Below, piece after piece: positions 34,710-45,309 of a stretch of DNA of 64,000 nt (positions are counted from its first letter, which is position 1; each line of letters opens with the position of its first letter). Below the pieces are notes generated by a model. The model was not told where the DNA came from. It ran no database searches and saw nothing but the letters and a program-made list of their open reading frames with translations. Source of the DNA: Isoetes taiwanensis (taxonomy: Eukaryota; Streptophyta; Lycopodiopsida; Isoetales; Isoetaceae); NCBI GenBank assembly GCA_021234155.1, contig JAJEKV010000015.1:466852-530851 (forward strand), read 5' to 3'. The position numbers and the translations under genes are program-made.

Positions 34710-37700
34710 ACGTTGATTGCAACAAAGAAGAAAACTGTACCAAAAGCCTCAGTATAACATAGCCAAGAATAAAGGCCAAGAAAACCATAATCGTTTCCAT
34801 AATCTGAATGAACCAGAACATGGCATCCACGAACTCCGAAAATATAGATGCTATCCTCCTCCATTCCTCCATATGGATGTAAGGAAACCTACATTGCAGG
34901 TCGTGAATTTCTATTCAATGAGAACAAACAGACTACATTGGTACAATCAGAATACTTCAAGTGGAAACCAATGTAGAGTTCCTCATAAAAGCGGGGCTAG
35001 AAAATGTGTACAGCTGCCGTATTCTTGTTCATAATGATGGGCATAGACCCCCTTCCTACCCCAATAAATATGCATTTATAGAGAAAAACAACGTTTACAT
35101 AATCACCACCAAAGAAACCAACCCAAACTGGACACTGACTTCTAGCAGCACCAACTGCATTCCAACAGAGCATATATGAAGAACGATTTCACTATGCAAC
35201 TGTAAACAACTACTCTATGTCAACATGCATGTCTGGTTCTCCGTTAAATGTGAAGCAACAATTCTGCATCCCTTTCTCTTTCTTTTCAACATTCTGCAAA
35301 TATTTTTGAATAATCACATCAGTAGCAATTCCTCTGTGTCCAATGATATAGCAATTGCAGAAGTCTTGAATATGGAAGACTTTGGCTGCTATGTAGAATC
35401 AAAAGATCTCGACATCAAAATCTGATATCTTTTCCTTGCCTTATTTTAAACACTTGGATCAAAGTATGGGGTTTGGCAGATATTGGGCAATCGGCACTAT
35501 ATTTGGTATTATGTTTCTCTACGTATAATTTCTTGATTCAAGTGAAGCAAAGAAACTCTACATGCTGATCCCGCCAAAAAATAAGGGATCATCACCTTTT
35601 CCTTCGCTATGCTTGAAATTCACCAAGCTAATTTTTGAGAAAAATAAAAATCCTCCTTTAAGAGGCTTCAACCCAAAAGGAACTGCCACATTAAATCAAC
35701 TAATAAGTATGTTATGCCAGTCAATTAGGAAATTTCGAAAACCAGTGAAAAGGATGTCAAATGTACATTTCTCGAAATCCTTATTTCATGCATCATCCCT
35801 CCATCAACAAGAGCGGTATAGTGCTCGAACACTGATGAAGATGAACTGAAAGCCAGGATACACTACAAATTAGTATACAACATGAAGAGCAAGTCTATGA
35901 ACACATTTTCTAACTGATGTCATAAACTTATTTATGATTCCGTTCTTATAAGGATTTAGGGGCCAATTCACCTGCACTGGTATTTACAATACACGGATTG
36001 AAAACACAAGTCCCTACCTCAATAAGCTTATGACCAAGCTTTTGATGAGCAGTTTTCGTAGCGCAAACAATTAGACAACCACTTTATATGGTAATACAAT
36101 CCAATTCGCATCACAAACATTCATACGTTGCATTTAATTGTCACTGAACAATGATCCCAATAAAATATAATGCTTGCAAAAAAATGCGTTGTCCTAGTCT
36201 TCAAAATAGCCACGGATTCCCGAGAAGCAAATCAAAGCTGCTCTTGGATCGGCAACTTGTAAGCTCCAAAAGATGGATTTTGGCCGATTTTCATCTAAGC
36301 GTGTTTGTGGAAAACTCATGCATGATAGAGATCGACAGATAATAATGGATTAACACATCAAGGACATGAGATAACACAAAAAACCCTAACCTCCAGAAAC
36401 ATTATCTTCACCGTTTGCAATTCGAAGCAGCGGAGGATGATCGACGAACTTCCTCCTAGAACGGGAACGTTTGGGCTTTTTGTGTTAAAAAATGTTAATG
36501 TGGATGTGCCAATGTATTGCCACGTATACATCGCGGCGAGATAGCTTGCAAGTCCACCTTTGACAGTCTTTCAATAGTGGGAAGGAGTTAATACATTTTT
36601 GGCGGAATTAAATTGACAAATGCATGGTGCACGTTAGAAACACTCCAAATAACAGGCAGCCTGATTCTTAGAGCAACATTTTTTTTCCAAGGCAAAGTGG
36701 TGCAAGAATCCTTTGATCATGGATAGGAATGTGTTTCCATAGAGGCCCTTAAGGCATTTTATGCTCATTCATAGAGCCTTTCAGCATCAAGTGAGCTCTT
36801 TTATCTTTGTTGCTTTAGAACCACCAACTCATTTTGCTTCTTTACTCTCTGCAAAAGCTAGCAATCATGAGCGACACATGTTCTAACTTACTACATTAAA
36901 TTCGTAGGCCTGGCTTGGAACATGTTTGAGTTTGAGCATTTTGCATTCCATTTAAAGTATGAAATTTGTCATCTTTTGCTGAAGATAACAAGTTATAGCC
37001 CTTGTAACAATACATATGATGATAGATCAGCTTATAGTACCTCATTTATTATGGTAATCTATGATCCTTTTGGATCTCATTATTATGAGTATTTCTGTAT
37101 TTTTATGTTTCCTTTTGAAAATTTATGGCCTTCCAATCGTTGCCGTAGTCCTTGGATAGAGACAAATGTGTTATGATGCTCTTAATATTATGTTTTCCTG
37201 CCAGTCCCTTTTCTTTTCAAATTCGGCATGGCTTTTACACATCGGGATAGCTAGCAGTACCTCATGCACTTATAGAGATATCTCTACAAGCTTTTAAAGG
37301 CATCAAGTTACACCATTTTTTAAGACGTGATTCTTGAGTTTGGCTATGAACTATTCAAAGCAAGAGAGAAGAAACCTGCGTTGGATGGTCCTATTCTGGA
37401 TGTGCTTTATTTTCCATTTTATTTGTCTCAGAGGAAGAATTCTTAACACCTACTATTTTCCGTATTCCAATCTGTAATTTTTTGTAGGCAGAAATTTTCT
37501 GGTAGTGTTAACCATAGTAGCGGTCAAGGCTAAGATTAGGCCATGGCAATGAGAGTGTCGTGTTGAAGCCTGTACAGTGTGTTCTTTGTATTGGCAAGGA
37601 AATTCCATAGATTTCATATGCTGGCATATTGCTCCCATTTTCTTCCTCTAACCAGCTATAGTTTTATTTAGCAAATACTGTCTTTTGCAATTGAGCCCTA

Positions 37701-37918
37701 AACTTAACTAAATATTAATTCCATTGGGTCATATTTGGGAAGGAAGAACTTGTCCCTTGCCTTTAAGTTTGATAGAGAACAAACCAAGTGTTGCCACCTC
37801 TCTTATCTGTCTTTTGTTAGCCTCCTCACATCTGTCAATATTCACATTTTTATCCTGGTCACTCTCACCAAAGATTGAAAAAGGTGTTGCACCTACAAGA
37901 TTGAGTTGATAAATTTAC
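34710..37918. other. Long gene-poor stretch
   Basis: No exon or transposon domain is recognised. A telo-box-like AAAAAACCCTAACC at about 36,376-36,392 sits where a minus-strand promoter or 5' UTR for the CFAP20 locus could lie; in plants this motif is common near transcription starts. This is only a positional guess. Confidence 0.3.
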
Positions 37919-38059
37919 CTGATAAAAGTATTTCCCGAGTCTCTGCCTAGCTTTCCCTTTCAATTTTACTAGTTTCTTGTAGTTATAATCTAGCATTGTA
38001 ACAAATTTCTTAAAACTCCTTTCATGGAAACTCTGGAGCAGAGGAAGTGAATTTGGAAC
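37919..38059 (-). CDS. Lone 47-codon exon of an unidentified gene
   Basis: The exon is bounded by a textbook acceptor (TTTGCAG, just right of 38,059) and donor (CAG|GTAAAT, just left of 37,919). It is exactly 141 bp and open in phase 0: VPNSLPLLQSFHERSFKKFV, TMLDYNYKKLVKLKGKARQR, LGKYFYQ. The basic, helical composition looks like a real protein segment. I do not recognise the family, and no neighbouring exon could be joined. It may be part of a host gene with long introns or a captured exon. Confidence 0.45.
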
Positions 38060-39014
38060 CTGCAAACATTTGATGAAAATCCTCTCTAGTAGTTATGTGT
38101 ACTTATATATACTGTAATCCATAATAGTTTTTGATTCCACATGAGGAATGGCCAAATACTGACTACTACCCAAAAATGCAGTTTTTTGTCCTCCTATAGA
38201 GATTTTTAAGTGGCAACCTTCGCTTCCGTCTTCTCACCAAGCCCAATCTGCTTTTGCTGCTGATGGCCACAAATTGGTATTGAAGGCATATGTTGCGAAG
38301 AATTTCGGTCTCATTAAAGAAGGAAGAAGTTGTAACTTTCGAATGCTAAGGATAATGCTCTATTAACAGAATGCTAAGGATATTACTCTATTAACAAAAG
38401 CCAACCAACTTTTTTAATCCATCCTCATAACCCGAATAGGCCTTTTTGCCTACATTTTAACAAAGATGCGTGCCTTACAAATCACTAGAGCGCCTTCTGT
38501 CGAGTGGCCAGTTCGCAACAAATGAACACTTAGAATATGTGGTTTCTAGGCAACTGTTGAACATTGTATTATATACTTAACTTCAAAATCATCATGAACT
38601 GCAGCAACCTAGTGGCCGCATATTAGGCTTAATAGTTACACGCACAGGTTCGAATCCTTATGCTTTTGTTTATTTTGAACATTTAACTCACCTCGTTGTC
38701 ACTAATATATGCTCCGCTATATTTATTTTCTCATTAGATTTGTTTACACCAAATTTCCCTTCAATTCATTCATATCTCACACTTTCATGACCTCAATACT
38801 TTTTGTTATTAATTCAATTCCATTCCAAAAGCATAATAAAACTATATCTAATGGATGTGACTACCTTTTCCATTTTACATAGTGAATTCAAGCTTAAAAT
38901 TGCCCAAGCCTTCTGCTACACATTTTTGCTAGTCTCTTTTTTTTGGGGTCAAGGATACATGTTGCATTTGCTCAAGATAAAACACATAAGCATATCTTGT
39001 TGAACAAGTCCAAC
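38060..39014. other. Gene-poor stretch with small duplications and a tRNA-like box
   Basis: GAATGCTAAGGATAATGCTC is repeated with changes (period 30, about 38,341-38,398). A box-B-like GGTTCGAATCC at 38,648 follows a box-A-like TAGTGGCCGCATATTAGG at about 38,611. The spacing suggests a SINE head, but no cloverleaf can be folded, so it is not a tRNA gene. Confidence 0.4.
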
Positions 39015-39350
39015 TAAGGCCAATATTGCAAGATAACCAAAGAAGGCCAATATTGCAAGATAACAGAAAATGACAACTTATATCCACTACAACCTACAAA
39101 TGATATCAATTAACATGCAAACTAACTTCAAATTAGCATTGAGCAACAAACAATGTCAACTAGACAATAATGTCAAATGACATGGAAATTTTAGCATTAA
39201 AACAACTCTAGTGTTTCAAACCTATTATCTTAGAAGCCAATTAGCATTGAGCAACAAACAATAATGTCAACTAGACAATAATGTCAAATGATATGAAAAT
39301 TTTAGCATTAAAACAACTCTCGTGTTTCAAACCTATTATCTCAGAAGCCA
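39015..39350. repeat. Two adjacent tandem duplications (26 bp and 112 bp)
   Basis: GGCCAATATTGCAAGATAAC occurs twice at about 39,018 and 39,045. A 112-bp unit starting AATTAGCATTGAGCAACAAA occurs at about 39,131-39,238 and 39,239-39,350 with few differences. No coding content is seen. Confidence 0.85.
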
Positions 39351-41659
39351 CATCATGGTACAAGTGTGCGCTTATGTTATGATCCACGACAAAGCATTGT
39401 TTGCAACAACTGTATTCAGTCACATTTTCATTTTTGTGAGTTGATTGTTAAGAATGCTACAATACTAGAGCTTTCAAGTCAAGTGCAATACTAAGCTTTT
39501 AAGTCAAGTTCTATTGACAAGACTCAATATTTTTTTATTCTCTTCTGTAGTTCGATATGGTATCTTAGGATATAAGTTACGAGATCGAGCATGGAGAACC
39601 ATGTACGAATCGCTGACAAGTAGAATATGTTATAATGTGGTGGCATATCAAAATATGTGATGTCTTTGCATCCCATTTGTAACCAAAGTGCCATCAGACC
39701 ATCATGTGGAGAAGATGATTCTCTTAAACCATCATGTGGAGAAAATGATTCTATTACACCACATAGGAGGTACACAGTTCCTTGATTTTCTTAATTTGTT
39801 ACCTGGTGACATACAAGAGTTCTACGACAGCAAATATGAAAAGCTGAGGTCTGAATCATTATACTTGGCATTTGAAAGTGCATATTAGGAAAACTCTGAT
39901 TCCATAAACATAAAATTTACTATGAAGAAGTGACAAAGATTCATTATGTATGCTGTTCGTGAAAATTAGATTAAACAGCTGCAGTAAGGCACCTAAAAAA
40001 GAGATTGGAGAATTGAACCCCACACCCCGTAAGACATATTTTTTCCTCAGTCTAGGAAGTCAATAAATTTCCCTTCAAAAAGTGGCTTGTTTAACATAGA
40101 ACTTTCAAGTTCTAGATCGACCTATACAAGCATTAAAGTCTCCAACAAGACTCTTATATGATTTTATGAAATGATTTGACACCCCAAACATGAAATGATT
40201 CCACGCCCAAAATTTAAATATCAAACTGTAATGCCCAGGTTATGGGAGATCAAACAGAATACTTGACAAAGAATTCTAGAAAGGAAGGAGGTTCTTATTT
40301 GCCACAGTTGGCAGTTAGAGACACAGAGAGTATGCAATCTTATTTCTGGATAATCCTTGAGCTGGAAACACAGCCACTAAACCAATAGTGCAGCCTAATA
40401 TCATTTATGATCTTAATTTATTGAAATAAGCCTGACTTCCATAAGCAGCAAGCAACTTGCCTTCCTGAAGATGATCGTTAATTGACTGAATCCTTTTTTT
40501 ATTTGTTTATCATAGAACTCCCAACTAATTCATAAGAATTGTTTCTTATCTGCCCAGAATTCATCAAACGTATGATCTAAGGTGCGTTTTTCTCGTGACA
40601 CTCAGAACACCCCAAGAATTCAGTCCAACTCACCAAATCAGGCTCTATTGATATTTTATTAAAAAGTCCTCGACTTCATCTATTTGCCATGCTCTGTTTA
40701 AAAGCGAAAGCATGCATCTGCAATGATCTGCTAGTGGTCTAAAGAGATAATCTTGTAACATAGAATGAAAACAATGATAACCTTCATCAATTAAACCCCT
40801 ACACCAATGAATTCTTACTTCTTACTCTTTAAGTTTTCGTAAACTTTTAGCAATAACAAGTTGCTCCATGCTCAAGTTCTGCAAAAAAGCAATATGCATC
40901 GTCATAACTCCCAACGAGACAAGCTAAAGTTTAATGTAAATAATCTTTAGACATCTCCGTCACAAAGCATTGATGTTCTCATTGCATTGTTGGACTGTAT
41001 GGCTGAGAGGCCATTTCTCTCGACCGTTTCTGTAATATTGAGTAGCAGCTTATCCTCTCTGCCCACCAGAAACCAGCATCTCAGTCTCGTCTACATAAAT
41101 CTGTACCATTGCTCGTAGTAAACAGTGTGTGCAAGCATATCACCATATCTGGGACTGTATGTAGTTGTACTATGCACTTGTACTGGGCCCTCAACTTTTG
41201 TTGTTTTCATCATATATCATGGTTATCCAAAAGCAGGAATTTTTAAAAACTGCTAGTAAATGTGGTTTCTTTTCTTACTAGAATTTCAATTTAAGTCATG
41301 TATTGGTTGCATAACACGATATCGTCTATAACCGTAATAAGAAATCCTCAAACAAGTATCTTAAAAATAGAAGTTACAATAAGAAAGAACTAGATAGTTA
41401 GACATTACCCACCAAACAAAATACGAAGTTAGCGGACAAGACTGCAGCAAGTTACGGCAGGCTGAGGGTCCACTAGCGACAAGACTTTCATGAAAGGACA
41501 CAAGCAACTAATTTTCAACATAATTCAGCTAAATAACGCTAAGCCTAAACAGAGAAAATAATTTCAAACAAACAAATTAAATAACACCAAATGGATAGTG
41601 TTAACTGTTCCAAAGAGGAATTGTCAATACTATTGCATCTGTACTCCTTGGGAAGTTAG
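39351..41659. other. Gene-poor stretch
   Basis: A 30-bp duplication of CATCATGTGGAGAAGATGAT lies at about 39,702-39,761. A box-B-like GGGGTTCAATTCTCC (minus strand, about 40,006) stands alone. No gene is recognised. Confidence 0.35.
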
Positions 41660-41865
41660 TCAACAGTTTAGAGGATCCCTATGCAGAGGTATCCTATTAT
41701 ACTGAGCATATGCACAACCCTAAACATAACAAATATATTCTGATGTAATTGCCTGGAACTGGGAAGCTGCCAAACTATAATACTCCATCTAGCCACTAGT
41801 TTAGAGGATGCCTATAGGATGCCTACGCAGAGGTACCCTATTATACTGAGTATAATCACAGACCC
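41660..41865. repeat. Diverged direct duplication
   Basis: The block AGTTTAGAGGATCCCTATGC then AGAGGTATCCTATTATACTG (about 41,667) recurs at about 41,799 with an internal GGATGCCTA insertion. Confidence 0.7.
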
Positions 41866-42514
41866 TATAATCCAAGAGAAGATAGGAGGCTTACAAAGAA
41901 ATATGCAGAGTCATAACCTCAAAAACGAACCAAGAATTGACCTTCTGCCATCACATATACGTTCTTTACCAGTTTGCAACATTATGTGCTGCTAATAATT
42001 GATTAAGATAAACCTAGGAAGGAAATGGCAGGCTGAAGGAGCGATGAGTGGCAACATTAGAGACACAGAATGCTGCATTTTCATATAGAATTTTTGGTTC
42101 TGCAACACATCAGCAGCAAGGTACGTAGATCAAAATGTGGATTGACTACCATTATTGTCCTCCATCATAGCAAAGGGGGAAGTTTTGGTCTTTCAAATTC
42201 CAATAATTAATGTAAAAGAGTCATAGCCATATGCTGATGCATTGAGTTCAAATCGCCCCTTCTTATTTGACGCATTGAAGGCAGCCGGCAACTTAAGAGA
42301 CATACAGACTGGCATACCTTTGTGTTGACGAATTAAAAGCCATAGACTGCATAATTGCCATATAAAGGCTAGCACCAAAGAGATTATCACTCAGGCCCTG
42401 TTCATCAGATAAAACTTTTAATCATGTATGTACAGGTTTTTACTAAAGAATGCATTGCACATGCCTTTGCAGCAGGAACTGACCCCAACACATCTAAACA
42501 ACTTGCTACCAAAC

Positions 42515-42885
42515 ATGGCAGAGTAAAGATACGATAAATAGAAGCTATAAAACCCTAATTTACCTTTGTGAAGCATCTTCTGGCCTAACCATAGACGACG
42601 ATCCATACCTTTGTGGAGCATCTTCGGATCTAAGGCCATCGAATTTTGAAAACAGTCTATTCTAGATCATGGTCAAATGGCTAAAGCCACATCCAACTCA
42701 AATTATCCTGTGATGCCGGGAACTATGATCTAATTAAGGGTGAAATAGAGTTACGATAAATAGAGCTAACAAAACCCTGATTTATTTTTGTGCAGCATCA
42801 TAAGGCGTCGATCCATACCTTTGTGGAGCATCTTCTGCTCTAACCTAGGCGACGGTCCAGAACGGCCATCGAATTTCGAAGGACC
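42515..42885. repeat. Tandem duplication, period about 225 bp
   Basis: Both copies contain TACGATAAATAGA, AAAACCCT, GATCCATACCTTTGTGGAGC and GGCCATCGAATTT (about 42,528-42,645 and 42,751-42,875). The AAACCCTAA in the first copy is a telo-box sequence. No gene is seen in either copy. Confidence 0.8.
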
Positions 42886-43233
42886 GCTTAAGCCATAACC
42901 ACTCAGAATTTTTGGACACGTGGATAGGCTAGCCTTCTAGATAAAGGGCCATTTACTGATTATGTTAAATTGTTAAAGAAAATATTTACGAGACAAAGTA
43001 TAAAGCAATCTTCAAACTAGGCATCTAGATGGAATGCTTTTTGACCATTAGATTGCAGCTCATGTGGGAGCATATTCCCCTTAAATCTAGAACGCACAAA
43101 GTGAGTCTTTTCCAAGTCAAACCTGCCCCTGTTGACCCGGCCATGAGAGGGACATTATTCAGCCAAAGACCATTGCATAAATGAGATACAGTAGGAAAAC
43201 AACAATGAGATACAGTATAGTAGGAAAAGAATA

Positions 43234-43312
43234 AGTAGAGCCTGGGGGATCGAACCCCAGATATCCAATGCCCATGCCTTACCGGTGTTCCACGTTCGGC
43301 CCATGCATAGGA
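43234..43312 (-). repeat. tRNA-like SINE head (box B)
   Basis: On the minus strand TGGGGTTCGATCCCCCA forms a perfect T-arm with internal promoter box B, preceded by GGAACACCGGTAAGGCATGG in box-A/D-arm position. The acceptor stem does not pair, so this is tRNA-derived rather than a functional tRNA gene. Confidence 0.45.
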
Positions 43313-43429
43313 GCCATCGAACACATGCCATTGACTATGACTCCAAGATCCAGTTGTCAATGGCATGCATTCGATGATCCTATACATTGCTCTTTATTCG
43401 TTTCCTGGAAAAAAACAAACACGATTTGT

Positions 43430-43500
43430 TAGTGAGCTTGGGGAATTGAACCCCAACGCAATGCCAATGCTCATTCGAGCATAAGGGACATCCCGGTGCA
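43430..43500 (-). repeat. Second tRNA-like SINE head (box B)
   Basis: TTGGGGTTCAATTCCCCAAG on the minus strand forms a T-arm-like hairpin 200 bp from the first. Sequence upstream of it differs from the first copy. No complete tRNA fold is found. Confidence 0.35.
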
Positions 43501-43762
43501 GGGGGTCTTCCTTATGCTCAGGGGCCAAAGCCTTCTTCAACCCTACAGCTGTTAGTAAGCAAATGGAAAACGCAAAGCATGTACAAGGCATAGGATGAAG
43601 CAACAGCAGTTCACATATTCACAGGCTCAGATAATGTACATGTGGCCTGGGGCCACGCATATTAAACTGCATAAACAAAAACACTGCAAACACAACAGAA
43701 AGAACAACACCTATCAAACTGCATAAACAAGAACACTCGAAACACAACAGAAAGAAGAGCGC

Positions 43763-45309
43763 CTAGTTCCTGGGCTGTTCAGATGTAGCCCCCCTGATCA
43801 CAGCATCAAGCTGCCGGATTTCCTGCGACAACAAGCACCTGGCCAAGCTCATGTGAGACCTCAAAGCCTGCAATTCAGATAACGGGGCACCAAGCTGTTC
43901 CCAGGCCACACTGGACATCGCGGAATCTATCGCCACGTAAAAGCTAGTCAGCTGCCTCGTTAGGATCCTGAGGGAGGCAGCTATTCGATGAGCCTTCGTT
44001 CCAACCTGGATGATACTGGTCAAAAATTTCTCTGCATTAAGCATCTGCTCCCCCTCAGGAGCATAAACCTCAAGATTTGGATGGGAATCCTGAATCACAG
44101 TGCTTATGAAAGATGGACCTATGGTCACATTAGGATGACTGGTCTCCCCAGGAGGATTGCCATCGGTCTCCATCCCTATCCTACAACAACTCGTCACCAA
44201 TACAAAGACACGCTGAAATAAACCAAAACACGGACACAAATAAATCTGTATATGCAACAACAAACACAACAGGTTAGCCAACTGCCATCGTATGATCCCC
44301 GGTGTGGATGGGGATATAATCAACACCATGGTCAGGGATTTCAATATCAGGGCTGAACGATGGATCATGGATATCCTGGAAATTGCAGTCCATCTCATCG
44401 GAGGGGACTGAGTCATTCTAATATTGGCGGCGGCCTGGCCCATTTCGTTCAACGGGCACATAACCTGCAGGGAGACCCAATAGAATTGTTCTCACATCAG
44501 ACAGCATACAACGACAGGGATTCAACAAGACCCTCCAAGCGGCCCGGACCCTGTGTTCGTTCACATGGGCAGTGTTAGATGGGATTATCCAACTGTTGCT
44601 CTAGTATATTTCTCGCTTCTCAGCATCCTGCAGATTGTGAACGTCAAACTAGGGGTCAATCTGCGCCCACTATGGTAGAGCACAAAGTGGGCGCAGCCTT
44701 GTTCAAAAGGTTTCTATTATCCAATACACAAAGATCTTCGTGTCCCCAGCTCCCCATCTCACGTACAAATCTTTTCCTTTCTCAATCATACTCTCAGATA
44801 TATTGTGCAAGTGACAGGAGTAATGTACTTTCCCTATATCCTTCATGCAGTACCCTAACATACCCTCGAAACAATGCAGCCTGTTGTTCTTCAGGGCCTT
44901 GCATACTAAGATAACACCTGCAGGCTTAGAGGGCCAATTAAACTCCCTCTTGATTGCATCATTCAATGCCTTAGGATTCTTGTAACGGGCTCTAAGGACA
45001 GCCTGGACATGGAGGTGATCAGCAGAGGATCCCCTCTCCAAGGCAACAGCGCTAGCAATACACCTCTTGCTGCAAAACGAAGACATGGCATCGAAAAAGC
45101 TTCGGGGCACGTCCTGGCCAGACAAGGCCAAGGTGACAGAGGCATCTAAAGCATCCCAGGCCTGTGTTGAGTCTGGAATGGCACCAGAGGGCATGGCAGA
45201 ATTGTGGGCCAAATTCTGGGTCTGCACCAGACTCAGATTCAATAGGCATATAAGCAGGCAGACGCCCACTGGCTTTGGGCTTTCTGGCAGCCCTCTTCAT
45301 AGAAGACAT
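43763..45309 (-). pseudogene. Replitron-like HUH endonuclease gene, multi-exon, broken
   Basis: HUH endonucleases nick one DNA strand through a tyrosine for rolling-circle-type transfer; replitrons are eukaryotic transposons built around one. The gene starts at an ATG at 45,309 (MSSMKRAARKPKASGRLPAY). A frameshift near 45,200-45,255 leads into the main frame. This holds ALERGSSADHLHVQAVLR (HUH motif HLH, 45,009-45,017) and HCFEGMLGYCMKDIGKVHY, with catalytic-type Y at 44,850-44,852 and K three residues on; it ends at a stop at 44,703. An exon near 44,300-44,440 reads DEMDCNFQDIHDPSFSPDIE and contains one stop. After an acceptor TTGTAG the last exon (to 43,763) reads METDGNPPGETSHPNVTIGP and ends in a helical tail (QEIRQLDAVIRGATSEQPRN). 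A viral CRESS-type Rep origin is a weaker alternative: I see no helicase domain. Confidence 0.65.

Noticed and set aside
34559-34864. 101-codon ORF with a repeated DMNSWMVLYRF sequence
   Set aside because: It is the translation of a 33-bp minisatellite whose period is a multiple of three. No other sign of coding.
34563-36500. First exon of CFAP20
   Set aside because: No segment encoding the expected N-terminal residues was found. An ATGTTTCTGGAG at about 36,400 (minus) is too short and does not continue in frame.
43234-43312. Functional tRNA gene
   Set aside because: The T-arm is perfect but the acceptor and anticodon stems do not pair. Kept as a SINE-type remnant.
43988-44914. Plus-strand ORFs in the replitron region
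   Set aside because: They lie opposite the better supported minus-strand exons and show no motif.
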